Shown one piece after another: positions 8,488-20,284 of a stretch of DNA of 64,000 bases. A model generated the notes under the pieces. It did no database searches, was not told where the DNA came from, and saw nothing but the letters and a program-made list of their open reading frames with translations. A program made the translations under genes and the position numbers. The DNA comes from Pseudomonadota bacterium. GTDB taxonomy: Bacteria; Pseudomonadota; Gammaproteobacteria; Burkholderiales; Thiobacillaceae. The stretch's first letter is position 1. Each line of letters opens with the position of its first letter. Location: NCBI GenBank assembly GCA_021847835.1, contig JAJZPR010000005.1, positions 1 to 64,000 of the forward strand, written 5' to 3'.

Positions 8488-9917
8488 TGATGTACCTGTC
8501 CGAAGCCGCCGCGGCCGTGAACGGCGAACTCGCCGGGCAGGACCGCGAGTTTCTCGCGGTATCCACCGACACCCGCACCATCAGGGTGGGCGATCTGTTC
8601 ATCGCGCTCAAGGGCGAACACTTCGACGGCGCAAGCTTCGCCGAGAAAGCCATCGAAGGCGGCGCGGCGGGCGTGATGGTGAACAGGGAGGCACAGTCGA
8701 ATGCCGCGCCCGCCATCCACGTCGAGGATACGCGCATCGCGCTAGGCAGGCTCGCGGCGCATTGGCGCGGGCGCTTCCGGATCCCGGTCATCGCCATTAC
8801 CGGCAGCAACGGCAAGACCACGGTCAAGGAAATGTGCGCGGCCATCCTGCGCGCATCGCTTGCTGCAAACGCCAAGCCCAAACCGGTCCCCACCCCAACC
8901 CTCCCCACAGGTGGGGAGGGGGCGAACGCTGGGCCCAAACCGATTGATGGCGTGCTGGCGACCGAGGGCAACCTCAACAACGACATTGGCTGCCCGCAGA
9001 TGATGCTGCGCCTGCGCGATACGCATGCCTATGCCGTGCTGGAAATGGGCATGAACCACCCCGGCGAGATCCGCTATCTCACGCGGCTCGCGCGCCCCGA
9101 CGTCGCACTGGTGAACAACGCGCAGTCCGCGCACATCGGCCTCATGGGCTCGGTGCGCGCCATCGCCGAGGCCAAGGGCGAGATCTTCGAGGGCCTGGGC
9201 GAAACGGGCACGGCCATCGTCAACGCCGACGATCCGCACGCGGATTACTGGCGCGGCCTCAACCGCAACCGCCGCGTACAGACGTTTGGCTTTGCAGCCA
9301 ATGCCGACGTGCGCGGCGAATACCGGGCCGGCGAGTTCGGCGGTACGCTGCACGTGATCTGCGCGCAAGGCAACGCAAGCGTCGCCCTGCAGGTACCGGG
9401 CGAGCACAACGCGCGCAATGCGCTGGCGGCGCTGGCCTGCGCACTCGCGGTTGGCGTCGATTTGCAGACCGCGGCCCTTGCGCTTTCCCGCTTTGCCGGC
9501 ATCAAGGGGCGCCTGCAGCGCGTGCCTGCGCTGCACGGCGGTCTTTTCATCGACGACACCTACAACGCCAATCCCGACTCCGCGCGCGCGGCGCTGGCCG
9601 TGCTTTCGCGCCAGTCCGGCCACAAGTATTTCGTGCTCGGCGACATGGGCGAATTGGGCGCAGAGGGGCCGGCCATGCATGCGCAGATCGGGTTGTATGC
9701 ACGCGAGGCGGGGATCGAGCGGCTATTCGGCCTGGGCGAGCTGGCGCGCGAGGCGGTCAGGGCGTTCGGCGCGGGCGGCATGCACTACGAGCGCATCGAG
9801 GAACTGCTCGCGGACGTGGAAAACGCACTGGCGCCGGAGGTGACGGTGCTGGTCAAGGGGTCGCGCGCCATGCAGATGGAACGTGTGGTCAATTCATTGA
9901 GGGAAGGGGCGTACTGA
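8484..9917 (+). CDS. murF: UDP-N-acetylmuramoyl-tripeptide-D-alanyl-D-alanine ligase, with in-frame repeat insertion
   Basis: MurF adds D-Ala-D-Ala to the UDP-MurNAc-tripeptide. The 477-aa protein shows [19 protein letters not shown], the ATP loop [22 protein letters not shown] and [15 protein letters not shown]. An unusual proline- and glycine-rich segment (about residues 128-155) separates the GKT helix from EGNLNNDIG; it comes from a GC-rich palindromic repeat inserted in frame and is absent from a normal MurF. ATG 8484 was preferred because it overlaps the murE stop and has GGAGG 7 nt upstream; GTG 8478 is possible. The stop shares one base with mraY. Confidence 0.95.
   Translation: MMMYLSEAAAAVNGELAGQDREFLAVSTDTRTIRVGDLFIALKGEHFDGASFAEKAIEGGAAGVMVNREAQSNAAPAIHVEDTRIALGRLAAHWRGRFRIPVIAITGSNGKTTVKEMCAAILRASLAANAKPKPVPTPTLPTGGEGANAGPKPIDGVLATEGNLNNDIGCPQMMLRLRDTHAYAVLEMGMNHPGEIRYLTRLARPDVALVNNAQSAHIGLMGSVRAIAEAKGEIFEGLGETGTAIVNADDPHADYWRGLNRNRRVQTFGFAANADVRGEYRAGEFGGTLHVICAQGNASVALQVPGEHNARNALAALACALAVGVDLQTAALALSRFAGIKGRLQRVPALHGGLFIDDTYNANPDSARAALAVLSRQSGHKYFVLGDMGELGAEGPAMHAQIGLYAREAGIERLFGLGELAREAVRAFGAGGMHYERIEELLADVENALAPEVTVLVKGSRAMQMERVVNSLREGAY
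8868..8950 (+). repeat. In-frame palindromic repeat insertion inside murF
   Basis: CCCTCCCCAC and GTGGGGAGGG form the centre of the element, followed by GCCCAAACCGATTGA, which recurs at the same distance from the palindrome in murB (16853-16867). The segment encodes a [12 protein letters not shown]-type peptide followed by GPKPIDG, without stop codons. The outer limits given are approximate. Confidence 0.65.
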
Positions 9918-11002
9918 TGCTGCTGTGGCTGTTTCAAACCCTGGGCGAGGGCATCCCGGCCTTCAACGTGTTCGGTTATCTGACGCTGCGCGCGGTGATG
10001 GCCGTGCTGACCGCGCTGGTGATCTCCTTCGTGATCGGCCCCTGGATGATCGACCGGCTCAAGATCATGAAATTCGGCCAGGCTGTGCGCGACGATGGGC
10101 CGCAGACCCATTTGGTCAAGGCCGGCACGCCCACCATGGGCGGCGCGCTCATCCTGACCGCCGTGGCAGTGTCCACCTTGTTGTGGATGGACCTGACCAA
10201 TAAATACGTGTGGGTGGCGCTGCTCACCACCCTCGGTTTCGGCATCGTCGGCTGGGTCGACGACTACAAGAAGATCGTGCACAGGAATCCCAAGGGCCTG
10301 ATCGCGCGCTGGAAGTACTTCTGGCAGTCGGTGTTCGGCCTGGGCGCGGCGATCTACATCGCCACCTCCACCGACCTGCCGGCGCAGACCGAGCTCATCG
10401 TGCCCTTCTTCAAGAACGTGGTGATCCCGCTCGGCGTGGTGGGCTTCGTGGTGCTGACCTATTTCGTCATCGTCGGCTCCAGCAACGCGGTCAACCTGAC
10501 CGATGGCCTGGATGGTCTTGCCATCCTGCCCACCGTGATGGTGGCGGCCGCCCTGGGCATCTTCGCCTACGTCGCCGGCCATGCGGTGTTCGCCAAGTAT
10601 CTCGGCGTGCCGCACATCCCCGGTGCCGGCGAACTGGTGGTGTTCTGCGGCGCCATTGCCGGCGCCGGGCTGGCCTTCCTCTGGTTCAACGCCTATCCGG
10701 CCGAAGTGTTCATGGGCGACGTCGGCGCGCTCGCGCTGGGTGCCGCGCTCGGCGTGGTCGCAGTGATCGTGCGCCAGGAAATCGTGCTTTTCATCATGGG
10801 CGGCGTGTTCGTGGTGGAAACCCTGTCGGTCATCATCCAGGTCGCCTCGTTCAAGACCACGGGCAAGCGCGTGTTCCGCATGGCGCCGCTGCACCACCAC
10901 TATGAACTCAAGGGCTGGAAGGAGACGCAGGTGGTGGTGCGCTTCTGGATCATCACCATGATGCTGGTGTTGATCGGACTTTCGACATTGAAATTAAGGT
11001 GA
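9917..11002 (+). CDS. mraY: Phospho-N-acetylmuramoyl-pentapeptide-transferase
   Basis: MraY transfers phospho-MurNAc-pentapeptide to undecaprenyl phosphate, making lipid I at the inner membrane. The 361-aa protein is highly hydrophobic with about ten membrane segments. It carries the family marks KAGTPTMGG, the catalytic-site [23 protein letters not shown] and [13 protein letters not shown] near the C terminus. ATG 9917 shares a base with the murF stop. The stop codon (TGA 11000-11002) lies inside the first of four GTGAGG-type heptamers that separate mraY from murD. Confidence 0.96.
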   Translation: MLLWLFQTLGEGIPAFNVFGYLTLRAVMAVLTALVISFVIGPWMIDRLKIMKFGQAVRDDGPQTHLVKAGTPTMGGALILTAVAVSTLLWMDLTNKYVWVALLTTLGFGIVGWVDDYKKIVHRNPKGLIARWKYFWQSVFGLGAAIYIATSTDLPAQTELIVPFFKNVVIPLGVVGFVVLTYFVIVGSSNAVNLTDGLDGLAILPTVMVAAALGIFAYVAGHAVFAKYLGVPHIPGAGELVVFCGAIAGAGLAFLWFNAYPAEVFMGDVGALALGAALGVVAVIVRQEIVLFIMGGVFVVETLSVIIQVASFKTTGKRVFRMAPLHHHYELKGWKETQVVVRFWIITMMLVLIGLSTLKLR

Positions 11003-11033
11003 GGAGTGAGGCGTGAGGAGTGAGGCGTCAGCC
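10999..11033 (+). repeat. Tandem heptamer array (GTGAGGA/GTGAGGC) across the mraY stop
   Basis: Four consecutive heptamers GTGAGGA, GTGAGGC, GTGAGGA, GTGAGGC occupy 10999-11026, followed by a diverged GTCAGCC. The mraY stop lies in the first unit, and the third offers a GTG in the murD frame. The same heptamer, inverted (ACGCCTC), follows murG at 14663. It looks like a one-armed member of the heptamer-arm element family of this window. Confidence 0.6.
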
Positions 11034-11042
11034 TACACCGGC

Positions 11043-12398
11043 ATGAAAACCCTGGTCCTCGGACTGGGCGATACCGGCTTGTCTGCCGCCCGCTGGCTGG
11101 CGGCGCGCGGCGCCGTGGTGTCGGTGGCCGACAGCCGCGGGCAGCCGCCGCACGCACAGGCGCTGAGAGAGGCATTGCCGGAAGTGGCGCTGCATTGCGG
11201 CCCGTTCGAAGACAGCGTGCTGCAGTCCACCGACCTGCTGGTCGCCAGCCCCGGCGTGCCGCTGGCCGAGCCGGCGGTGGCGCGCGCCATGCAAAAGGGC
11301 ATCGAGGTCGCGGGCGACGTGGAGCTGTTCGCGCGCGCGATCAAGGCCTCGCAGGCAAAAGTCGTCGCCATCACCGGCAGCAACGGCAAGAGCACCGTGA
11401 CCGCCATGTGCGGGGTCATGGGCGAGGCCGCCGGCAAAAAAACCTGCGTCGCCGGCAACATCGGCCTGCCGGTGCTGGATGCGCTGATGGACATCGAGGC
11501 CGGGCGCATGGACGAGCCCGAAGTGTGGGCGCTGGAACTGTCCAGCTTCCAGCTGGAAACCACGGCGAGCCTCGATGCCGATGCCGCCACCGTGCTCAAC
11601 ATCAGCGAGGACCATCTCGACCGCTACGCGAACATGGACGCCTATGCCGCCGCCAAGGCGCGCATCTTCGCCGGGCACGGCGTGCAGGTGCTGAACCGCG
11701 ACGACGCGCGTGTCATGGCGATGGCGCTGCCCGGGCGGCGGCAGATAAGTTTCGGGCTGAACGCTGCGCCCGGCGGCGGCGACTATGGCATGAGCAACGG
11801 CAAGCTGTACCACGGCAATGAAGCGTTGATGAGCGTGAGCGAGCTGCCGGTCGCCGGACTGCACAATGCCGCGAATGCGCTCGCCGCGCTGGCATTGACT
11901 ACCTCCATCGGTTTGCCTGAGGCAGCCCTGCTGCAAGGCTTGAAACAATTCAAGGGCCTGCCGCACCGCGTCGAGTTCGTGGCCGAGATCGGCGGCGTGC
12001 GCTTTTACGACGATTCCAAGGGCACCAATGTCGGCGCCACCGAAGCCGCGCTTCGCGGCATGGATCGCAAGGTGGTGGTGATCCTGGGCGGCGACGGCAA
12101 GGGCCAGGACTTTTCGCCGCTGAGAAATGCAGTGGCGGCCAATGCCCGCGCCGTGGTGCTGATCGGGCGCGACGCGCCGGCGATCGAAAAGGCCGTCGCA
12201 GGGAACGGCGTGCCCGTGGAAAAGGCCGCCACGATGGAAGCTGCGGTGGAACTGGCTTTCGGGCTGGCGCGCGAAGGCGATGCCGTGCTGCTGTCACCGG
12301 CCTGCGCCAGCTTCGACATGTTCCGCAACTATGTCCACCGCGCGCAAGTATTCGTCGAGGCCGTGCGCGCGCTCGGGCAGGCAGGGGAGGGGGCCTGA
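11043..12398 (+). CDS. murD: UDP-N-acetylmuramoylalanine-D-glutamate ligase
   Basis: MurD adds D-glutamate to UDP-MurNAc-L-Ala. The 451-aa protein begins [19 protein letters not shown], with a Rossmann-like uracil-binding domain. It has [13 protein letters not shown] as the ATP loop, [21 protein letters not shown] and [17 protein letters not shown], followed by the C-terminal ligase domain. ATG 11043 gives the typical N terminus; GTG 11013 upstream lies within the heptamer array and would add ten atypical residues. The stop shares one base with ftsW. Confidence 0.95.
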   Translation: MKTLVLGLGDTGLSAARWLAARGAVVSVADSRGQPPHAQALREALPEVALHCGPFEDSVLQSTDLLVASPGVPLAEPAVARAMQKGIEVAGDVELFARAIKASQAKVVAITGSNGKSTVTAMCGVMGEAAGKKTCVAGNIGLPVLDALMDIEAGRMDEPEVWALELSSFQLETTASLDADAATVLNISEDHLDRYANMDAYAAAKARIFAGHGVQVLNRDDARVMAMALPGRRQISFGLNAAPGGGDYGMSNGKLYHGNEALMSVSELPVAGLHNAANALAALALTTSIGLPEAALLQGLKQFKGLPHRVEFVAEIGGVRFYDDSKGTNVGATEAALRGMDRKVVVILGGDGKGQDFSPLRNAVAANARAVVLIGRDAPAIEKAVAGNGVPVEKAATMEAAVELAFGLAREGDAVLLSPACASFDMFRNYVHRAQVFVEAVRALGQAGEGA

Positions 12399-13555
12399 TG
12401 CTGTATGCGGCACGCGCCCCCAAGCTCACCGGCGAACTCGATTTCGCGCTGGTCTGGCTCGTCCTGGCGATGCTCGGTTTCGGCCTGGTCATGGTGTATT
12501 CATCGTCGATCGCCATCGCCGAAGGCTCGCGCATGACCGGCCATCAGGGGCATTACTTCCTGCTGCGCCAGGCCATGTTCATCGTGGTCGCGCTGGCGGC
12601 GGGCACCATGGCCTTCCAGGTGCCGACGCGCGCCTGGCAGCAGGCGGCGCCCTACCTGTTCATGGCCGGCATCGCGCTGCTGGTGGTCGTGCTGATCCCC
12701 GGTCTGGGCAAGGAAGTCAACGGCAGCCGCCGCTGGATCTCGCTGGGCTTCGCCAACCTGCAGCCTTCCGAACTGATGAAGTTTTTTGCCGTGCTCTATG
12801 CGGCCGATTACACCACGCGCAAGGCTGCGGTCATGCATGACTTCAAGAAAGGCTTCCTGCCCATGGCCGCGGTCATGCTCATCACCGGCGCGCTGTTGCT
12901 GCACGAGCCGGATTTCGGCGCCTTCGTGGTCATCACCGCCATCGCCGTCGGCATCCTGTTCATCGGCGGGCTCAACTGGAAGGTGTTCGCCGCGCTGATC
13001 GCCGTGCTGATCGCAGGGTTCATCACGCTGATCCTGACTTCGCCCTATCGCCTGCAACGCATCCTCGGCTTTCTCGATCCCTGGTCGGATCCCTACGGCA
13101 AGGGCTACCAGCTTTCGCATTCGCTCATCGCCTTCGGGCGCGGTGAATGGTTCGGCCTGGGGCTGGGCGGCAGCGTGGAAAAGCTGTTCTACCTGCCCGA
13201 GGCGCATACCGATTTCCTGCTCGCGGTGATTGCCGAGGAGATGGGCTTCGTCGGTGTGGCCATGGTGCTGGCGCTGTTCGTGGCGCTGGTGGGCAAGGCC
13301 TTCCTCATCGGCCGTCATGCCGCGCGCCTGGAGCGCAATTTCACGGCGCTTGCGGCCATGGGCATCGGCATCTGGTTCGGCGTTCAGGCCGGCATCAACA
13401 TCGGCGTGAACATGGGCCTTTTGCCCACCAAGGGCCTGACCCTGCCATTTCTGTCCTTCGGCGGCAGCGGCATCGTCGCCAATTGCATTGCTGTGGCCGT
13501 GCTGCTCAGGATCGACTGGGAACACCGGCAGATGATGCGGGGGAAGACGTTCTGA
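12398..13555 (+). CDS. ftsW: Septal peptidoglycan glycosyltransferase FtsW
   Basis: FtsW is the SEDS-family enzyme that polymerises lipid II at the septum together with FtsI. The 385-aa protein is almost entirely membrane-spanning (about ten segments). It contains the family blocks [79 protein letters not shown] and [15 protein letters not shown]. The start overlaps the murD stop by one base and the stop overlaps murG by one base. Confidence 0.95.
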   Translation: MLYAARAPKLTGELDFALVWLVLAMLGFGLVMVYSSSIAIAEGSRMTGHQGHYFLLRQAMFIVVALAAGTMAFQVPTRAWQQAAPYLFMAGIALLVVVLIPGLGKEVNGSRRWISLGFANLQPSELMKFFAVLYAADYTTRKAAVMHDFKKGFLPMAAVMLITGALLLHEPDFGAFVVITAIAVGILFIGGLNWKVFAALIAVLIAGFITLILTSPYRLQRILGFLDPWSDPYGKGYQLSHSLIAFGRGEWFGLGLGGSVEKLFYLPEAHTDFLLAVIAEEMGFVGVAMVLALFVALVGKAFLIGRHAARLERNFTALAAMGIGIWFGVQAGINIGVNMGLLPTKGLTLPFLSFGGSGIVANCIAVAVLLRIDWEHRQMMRGKTF

Positions 13556-14661
13556 TGGCGGCGGCGAACCGAACCCTCATGGTCATGGCCGGCGGCACCG
13601 GCGGCCACGTTTATCCCGCATTGGCGGTGGCCGAGGAAATGCGCGCGCGCGGCTGGGACGTGTTCTGGCTCGGCACGCGTGCGGGGCTGGAAGCGCGCGT
13701 GGTACCGGCTACAGGCATAACCATGGTGTGGGTGTCGATGGCTGGCCTGCGCGGCAAGGGCTTGTTGCGCAAGCTGCTTACGCCCTTCATGCTGCTCGTC
13801 GCCTTCTGGCAAGCCTTGCGCGCCATTCTCGCGCGCCGGCCCGACGTGGTGCTGGGCATGGGGGGCTATACCGCCTTCCCCGGCGGCATGATGGCGTCAT
13901 TCCTGAACAAGCCGCTGGTCATCCACGAGCAGAACAGCATCGCCGGGCTGACCAACCGCGTGCTGGCCTGCCTGGCCGACCGGGTGCTGGTGGCCTTCCC
14001 CTCTGCCTTCACCCACAAGACCGACAGGCCGGTGCCTTGCGGCAGGATCACTGCCGACTGGGTCGGCAATCCCGTGCGCGAGCCGATTGCCGGGCTGGTG
14101 GGCGAGGCCGATAAATATGCCAAGCGCGAAGGTCCGCTGCGCCTCTTGGTGGTGGGCGGGAGCCTGGGGGCGGCCGCGCTGAACGAGCTGCTGCCCAAGG
14201 CCATTGCCCTGCTGCCGCCGGACAGGCGGCCGCGGGTGGTGCACCAGTCCGGCCGCCAGCATGTGGAAAAACTGCGCGCCAGCTATGCGGCCGCCGGCGT
14301 CGAGGCCGACGCGCGCGATTACATCGAGGACATGGCCGCGCTGTACGAATGGTGCGACGTGGCGGTGTGCCGCGCCGGCGCCATGACCGTGGCCGAGCTG
14401 GCCTGCGCCGGCGTGCCGGCGGTGCTGGTGCCTTTCCCCCATGCGGTGGACGATCACCAGACCGCGAATGCGGCATTCCTGAGTGATGCCGGCGCCGCCT
14501 GGTGCATGCAGCAAAAGGACATGACCGCGGAAAAGCTCGCCGCGCACCTCGCCGCGCTCAGCCGCGAGCAGCTGGCGGAAATGTCGAAGAAGGCAAGAGG
14601 CCTGGCCAAGCCCGAAGCGACCAGGACGGTGGCCGACATTTGCGAGGCGCTTGCGAAATGA
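13555..14661 (+). CDS. murG: Lipid II synthase MurG (GlcNAc transferase)
   Basis: MurG transfers GlcNAc from UDP-GlcNAc to lipid I on the cytoplasmic face of the inner membrane. The 368-aa GT-B protein begins [21 protein letters not shown] with the glycine-rich MAGGTGGH loop. It also has [36 protein letters not shown] and the C-terminal donor site [15 protein letters not shown] with [18 protein letters not shown] 13555 shares a base with the ftsW stop. Immediately after its stop come two ACGCCTC heptamers, the inverted form of the array at mraY. Confidence 0.95.
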   Translation: MAAANRTLMVMAGGTGGHVYPALAVAEEMRARGWDVFWLGTRAGLEARVVPATGITMVWVSMAGLRGKGLLRKLLTPFMLLVAFWQALRAILARRPDVVLGMGGYTAFPGGMMASFLNKPLVIHEQNSIAGLTNRVLACLADRVLVAFPSAFTHKTDRPVPCGRITADWVGNPVREPIAGLVGEADKYAKREGPLRLLVVGGSLGAAALNELLPKAIALLPPDRRPRVVHQSGRQHVEKLRASYAAAGVEADARDYIEDMAALYEWCDVAVCRAGAMTVAELACAGVPAVLVPFPHAVDDHQTANAAFLSDAGAAWCMQQKDMTAEKLAAHLAALSREQLAEMSKKARGLAKPEATRTVADICEALAK

Positions 14662-14785
14662 CACGCCTCACGCCTCCCTTGCAGGGCGCGTTCCGGCTTG
14701 TACGCCGGAACTGCTCGACAGGCGCGGAGCATGCTCCGCGAATTCCCTGTCTCGCCCCCTCACGCCTTCCCGCCCGGAGGGCACC
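14662..14785 (+). repeat. murG-murC gap with inverted heptamers and two hairpins
   Basis: This is a rare long gap in the cluster. It starts with ACGCCTC twice (14664-14677), contains a hairpin GTTCCGGC/GCCGGAAC at about 14690-14711 and the 16-bp palindrome GCGGAGCATGCTCCGC at about 14725-14742, and ends with CTCACGCC and the murC ribosome site (GGAGG at 14776-14780). It may attenuate or process the transcript, or it may be mobile-element debris. Confidence 0.5.
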
Positions 14786-16175
14786 ATGAAGCATGCCGTC
14801 AAGCATATTCACTTCGTCGGCATCGGCGGCGCGGGCATGAGCGGCATCGCCGAGGTGCTGGCCAATCTCGGCTTTACGGTGTCGGGTTCCGACCTGGCGG
14901 AAAATGCCGTCACCCGCCGCCTGCAGGGCTTCGGCATCAAGGTGTTCAAGGGCCACCAGGCCGAACACATCAATGGTGCGGAAGCCGTGGTGGTCTCCAC
15001 CGCGGTGCCGGAAACCAATCCCGAAGTCGCGGCCGCGCGCGAGCACAAGATTCCCATCGTGCCGCGCGCCATGATGCTGGCCGAACTGATGCGGCTCAAG
15101 CAGGGCATTGCCATCGCCGGCACCCACGGCAAGACCACCACCACCTCGCTGGTGGCGTCCTGCCTGTCGCAAGCCGGCATGGACCCGACCTTCGTCATCG
15201 GCGGCAAGCTCACCGCGGCCGGCGCGCACGCGCGCCTGGGCAAGGGCGACTTCCTGGTGGCCGAGGCCGACGAGTCCGACGCCTCCTTCCTGTACCTCAC
15301 CCCCGTTGTGGCGGCGATCACCAACATCGACGCCGACCACATGGAAACCTACGGCCACGATTTCAATCGCCTGAAGCAGGCCTTCGTCGACTTCCTCCAG
15401 CACCTGCCGTTCTACGGCCGCGCCGTGGTGTGCATCGACGACGCCAACGTGCGCGACATCCTGCCGCGCGTGACCAAGCCGGTGACGACCTACGGCTTCT
15501 CCGGGGATGCCGACATCCGCGCCGAGAACGTGCATGCGGAAGGCGCGGCCATGCGCTTCGATGCCGTCATCAGGAACGGCGGCGTCACGCGCCTGCCGAT
15601 CACGCTCAACCTGCCGGGGCGGCACAACGTGCTGAACGCGCTCGCGGCCATCGGCGTCGCGAGCGAAGTCGGTGCGGACAACGAATCCATCGTCCAGGCG
15701 CTGGCCGAATTTTCCGGCGTCGGACGCCGTTTCCAGCACTACGGTGAAATGGCCACGCCCGACGGCGGCAAGGCCATCGTCATCGACGACTACGGCCACC
15801 ATCCGGTGGAAATGGCCGCCACGCTGGAAGCGGCGCGCGGCGCCTACCCGGACAGAAGGCTGGTGCTGGTGTTCCAGCCGCATCGCTACACCCGCACGCG
15901 CGACTGCTTCGAGGACTTCGTGCGCGTGCTGTCGGAGGCGGACGCGCTGGTGCTGACCGAGGTCTATGCGGCGGGCGAACAGCCGATTGTCGCCGCCGAC
16001 GGCCGCGCGCTGGCGCGCGGCGTGCGCGTGGCCGGGAAGATCGAGCCCCTGTTCGTGGAATCGGTGGATGGCCTGCCCGAAGCCGTGCGCACGCACGTGC
16101 TGGACGGCGACGTGGTGCTGGTCATGGGCGCGGGCTCCATCGGGCAGGTCGCGGGCAAGCTGACGGGAGCCAACC

Positions 16176-16186
<11 letters not shown>
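14786..16186 (+). CDS. murC: UDP-N-acetylmuramate-L-alanine ligase
   Basis: MurC adds L-alanine to UDP-MurNAc, the first peptide-forming step. The 466-aa protein begins [25 protein letters not shown] and has the ATP loop [36 protein letters not shown] and the C-terminal [21 protein letters not shown] 14786 was chosen for the family N terminus and the GGAGGGCACC just upstream; the frame is open to 14651 but that part is repeat-derived. The stop lies 11 nt inside murB. Confidence 0.96.
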
Positions 16187-17231
<1,045 letters not shown>

Positions 17232-17253
17232 TGGAAGCGAAGTTAAAGCTAGC

Positions 17254-17325
17254 CACAGAGGGCACAGAGAACACAGAGAGTAGTGCTCCGTTTTTTTACT
17301 CTGTGGCCTCTGTGTGCTCTGTGGC
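17254..17325 (+). repeat. Palindromic element with 9-mer arms (CACAGAGNN) between murB and ddl
   Basis: Three 9-mers CACAGAGGG, CACAGAGAA, CACAGAGAG (17254-17280) are followed by a core TAGTGCTCCGTTTTTTTA (17281-17298) and then three inverted 9-mers starting CTCTGTG at 17299, 17308 and 17317. The arms can pair. Architecture and core match the elements at 36507, 42592 and 54394, although the repeat unit is 9 rather than 7 nt. Confidence 0.75.
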
Positions 17326-17340
17326 TTGGGGTTTAAGGAA

Positions 17341-18252
17341 ATGAGTATCAAGGGTTTCGGAAAAGTCGGTGTGCTCATGGGCGGGAATTCCGCCGAGCGC
17401 GAAGTCTCGCTGAAAAGCGGCGCCGCGGTGCTGGCGGCCTTGCAGCGCCAGGGCGTGGATGCGCACGCCTTCGATCCGGCGCGGCGCAGTCTGGGCGACC
17501 TCGCCGCAGCAGAGTTCGACCGTGTCTTCATCGCCCTGCACGGCCGCTTCGGCGAGGACGGCTGCATGCAGGGCGCGCTGGAACTGCTCGGCATTCCTTA
17601 CACCGGCAGCGGCGTCATGGCTTCCGCCATCGGCATGGACAAGTGGCGCACCAAGCTCTTGTGGCAGGCCGCCGGCCTGCCCACGCCCGAGTGGGCCCTG
17701 CTCGACGCGAGCACCGATTTTGCGGCTGTGGAGAAACGGCTGGGCCTGCCCATCTTCGTGAAACCGGCGCGCGAAGGCTCCAGCATCGGCATGAGCAAGG
17801 TCAAGCAAGCCGGCAGCCTGCGCGCGGCCTGGGAGAAGGCCGCCGAGTACGACAGCCTGGTGCTGGCGGAGAAGTTCGTCGATGGCGGCGAATACACCTG
17901 CGCGATATTGGGCGATGAGGCGTTGCCGATGATCCGCCTGATCCCGAAAAACGAATACTACGACTTCGAGGCCAAGTACCTGCGCGACGACACCGAATAC
18001 CTGTGCCCCTGCGGGCTTGCACCCGAACAGGAGAAGGCCATCCAGGCCCTGTGCCTGAAGGCTTTCCAGGTGGTCGATTGCCGCGGCTGGGGGCGCGTGG
18101 ACGTGATGCTGGACAGCCAGGGCAATCCCTATCTGCTGGAAATCAACACCTCGCCCGGCATGACCGACCACAGCCTGGTGCCGATGTCGGCGCGCGCCGC
18201 GGGCATGGATTTCGACGCGCTGTGCCTCTCCATCCTGGAGACGACGCTTTGA
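17341..18252 (+). CDS. ddl: D-alanine-D-alanine ligase
   Basis: Ddl joins two D-alanines with ATP to supply MurF. The 303-aa ATP-grasp protein has the N-terminal [71 protein letters not shown] and the C-terminal metal and nucleotide site [19 protein letters not shown] 17341 with TAAGGA just upstream was chosen; a GTG at 17314 lies inside the 9-mer repeat. Length and order are those of the DdlB group found in dcw clusters. It overlaps ftsQ by 4 nt if ftsQ starts at TTG 18249. Confidence 0.95.
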   Translation: MSIKGFGKVGVLMGGNSAEREVSLKSGAAVLAALQRQGVDAHAFDPARRSLGDLAAAEFDRVFIALHGRFGEDGCMQGALELLGIPYTGSGVMASAIGMDKWRTKLLWQAAGLPTPEWALLDASTDFAAVEKRLGLPIFVKPAREGSSIGMSKVKQAGSLRAAWEKAAEYDSLVLAEKFVDGGEYTCAILGDEALPMIRLIPKNEYYDFEAKYLRDDTEYLCPCGLAPEQEKAIQALCLKAFQVVDCRGWGRVDVMLDSQGNPYLLEINTSPGMTDHSLVPMSARAAGMDFDALCLSILETTL

Positions 18253-18971
18253 CCGAGCCGCGCATGCCCACCGACCAGTTCGCCAACGTGCTCTATGCGG
18301 GCGCGGGCGCGCTGCTGGCTTACGCGCTGCTGGCCTGGCTGGTGTCGCTGCCGGTGTTCGCGCTGCAGCGCGTCGAGGTGCGTGGCGAACTGCGCCACGT
18401 CAGCGAGGAGAGCGTCAAGCGGGTGGCCAACCGCGGCGTGCGCGGCAATTTCTTCACCGTGGAGCTGGACGAGGTGCGCGCGGCCTTCGAGAAGCTGTCC
18501 TGGGTGCGCGAAGCGCGCGTCTCGCGGCACTGGCCCGCCACCCTGGTGGTGGAATTGACCGAGCATGTGCCGCTGGCACAGTGGAACCGCAACGGTCTGG
18601 TCAGCAAGGAAGGCGAAGTATTCAACGCATCGGCCGATGCGGAGCTGCCCAGGCTGAGCGGTTTTGAAGGGTCGGCGCGCGAAGTGGTCGAGGCCTACAG
18701 GATTTACGGCGAGGTGCTGGCGCCATTGGGCTTGCGCATCAAGGAATTGAGCCTGTCGCCGCGCCGCGCCTGGCGCCTGAAAACGGACAACGGAATGGAA
18801 ATCGTGCTGGGCCGCAAGGATGTCGAGCCGCGCCTCAGGCGTTTTGCGGCGCAGTACCAAAGAATCAGCGAGCGGCTCGGCGCGCTCCCCGCCTACGTGG
18901 ATTTGCGCTACGCGGACGGCTTTGCCGTGAAGCTGCCGCGCACCGCCCAACAATCGAACAAGCAATCATGA
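18249..18971 (+). CDS. ftsQ: Cell division protein FtsQ
   Basis: FtsQ is a bitopic inner-membrane divisome protein linking early and late division proteins through FtsB/FtsL. The 240-aa product has a short cytoplasmic part, one membrane segment ([20 protein letters not shown]) and then the POTRA domain beginning [17 protein letters not shown], followed by the FtsQ domain ([24 protein letters not shown] split across the two). TTG 18249 overlaps the ddl stop as TTGA and has GGAG 8 nt upstream; ATG 18264 is the alternative. It overlaps ftsA as ATGA. Confidence 0.93.
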   Translation: MTEPRMPTDQFANVLYAGAGALLAYALLAWLVSLPVFALQRVEVRGELRHVSEESVKRVANRGVRGNFFTVELDEVRAAFEKLSWVREARVSRHWPATLVVELTEHVPLAQWNRNGLVSKEGEVFNASADAELPRLSGFEGSAREVVEAYRIYGEVLAPLGLRIKELSLSPRRAWRLKTDNGMEIVLGRKDVEPRLRRFAAQYQRISERLGALPAYVDLRYADGFAVKLPRTAQQSNKQS

Positions 18972-20206
18972 GCAAGCCAAGAGACCCCAAGAATCTGATC
19001 GTCGGCCTGGATATCGGCACTTCCAAGATCGTTTGCATCGTCGCCGAAGCGCAGCCCGAAGGCACGCTGGAAGTCATCGGCATGGGCTCGCACCCGTCCA
19101 AGGGCCTGCGCCGCGGCGTGGTGGTCAACATCGAGCACACCGTCAACGCCATCCAGCGCGCGCTGGAAGAGGCCGAACTGATGGCGGACTGCAAGATCCG
19201 CGAGGTCTACACCGGCATCGCCGGCAACCACATCAAGAGCTTCAACTCGCACGGCATGGTGGCGATCAAGGACAAGGAAATCAGCCAGATCGACGTCGAA
19301 CGCGTGATCGACACCGCACGCGCGATCAACATCCCCATGGACCAGCAGATCCTGCACACCATTCCGCAGGAGTTCGTGGTGGATGGCCAGGAGGACGTGA
19401 AGGATCCGCTCGGCATGAGCGCGGTGCGCCTGGAAGTGCGCGTGCACATGGTGACCGGCGCGGTATCCGCGGCGCAGAACATCGTCAAGTGCGTGCGCCG
19501 CTGCGGCATCGAGGTGACCGACCTGGTGCTGCAGCCGCTGGCTTCCGCCCTCGCGGTGCTGACCGAGGACGAGAAGGAGCTGGGCGTGTGCCTGGTCGAC
19601 ATCGGCGGCGGCACGACCGATATCGCCGTGTTCACCAACGGCGCCATCCGCCATACCGCGGTCATCCCGGTGGCGGGCGACCAGGTCAACAACGACATCG
19701 CAGTCGCTTTGCGCACGCCGCCCAAGGAAGCCGAGGACTTGAAAATCCGCCACGGCTGCGCGCTGCGCCAGTTGGCGGACGCACGCGACATGATCGAAGT
19801 GCCCGGCGTGGGCGACCGCCCGGCCAAGACCCTGTCGCGCCAGACGCTGGCCGAGTTCATCGAGCCGCGCATGGAAGAGCTGTATTCCCTGGTGCAGGCG
19901 GAACTGCGCCGTTCCGGCTTCGAGGAGCTGCTGTCGTCCGGCATCGTCATCACCGGCGGCTCGGCTGCCATGCAGGGCATGGTCGAGCTGGGCGAAGAGG
20001 TGTTCCACATGCCGGTGCGCCTGGGTTACCCGAGATATGAAGGCGGGCTGTCGGAAGTGATGCGCAACCCGCGCTACGCCACCGGCGTGGGCCTCTTGCT
20101 GGCCGGCCTGGAAGCGCGCGGCCGCGAGGCGCCCGTCAAGCTGGGCGCGGGCAGTTTCAAGGATTTGCTCGATCGCATGAAGTCCTGGTTCAAGGGCAAC
20201 TTCTAG
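18968..20206 (+). CDS. ftsA: Cell division protein FtsA
   Basis: FtsA is the actin-like ATPase that tethers FtsZ filaments to the membrane. The 412-aa protein begins with the nucleotide-binding VGLDIGTSKIVCIVAE. It has the SHTA-domain region GRRGVVVNIEH-like HPSKGLRRGVVVNIE, the second phosphate loop VDIGGGTTDIAVF and GIVITGGSAAMQGM. The C terminus ends in the amphipathic membrane-targeting helix (DLLDRMKSWFKGNF). ATG 18968 overlaps the ftsQ stop. A hairpin separates it from ftsZ. Confidence 0.96.
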   Translation: MSKPRDPKNLIVGLDIGTSKIVCIVAEAQPEGTLEVIGMGSHPSKGLRRGVVVNIEHTVNAIQRALEEAELMADCKIREVYTGIAGNHIKSFNSHGMVAIKDKEISQIDVERVIDTARAINIPMDQQILHTIPQEFVVDGQEDVKDPLGMSAVRLEVRVHMVTGAVSAAQNIVKCVRRCGIEVTDLVLQPLASALAVLTEDEKELGVCLVDIGGGTTDIAVFTNGAIRHTAVIPVAGDQVNNDIAVALRTPPKEAEDLKIRHGCALRQLADARDMIEVPGVGDRPAKTLSRQTLAEFIEPRMEELYSLVQAELRRSGFEELLSSGIVITGGSAAMQGMVELGEEVFHMPVRLGYPRYEGGLSEVMRNPRYATGVGLLLAGLEARGREAPVKLGAGSFKDLLDRMKSWFKGNF

Positions 20207-20220
20207 CGATGGGCGAGGGG

Positions 20221-20253
20221 ATTTTTCCGGTTGGCGGCAGCCACCGGAAAAAT
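20221..20253 (+). terminator. Hairpin between ftsA and ftsZ
   Basis: ATTTTTCCGGTTGGC pairs with GCCACCGGAAAAAT, leaving one bulged base and a 4-nt loop. On either strand it ends in an A/T run. It could be a partial terminator or an mRNA processing/stability element that sets FtsZ apart from FtsA expression. Confidence 0.5.
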
Positions 20254-20284
20254 GCAGTGAGTGTGTTTGTTTCAAGGAGAGCGA

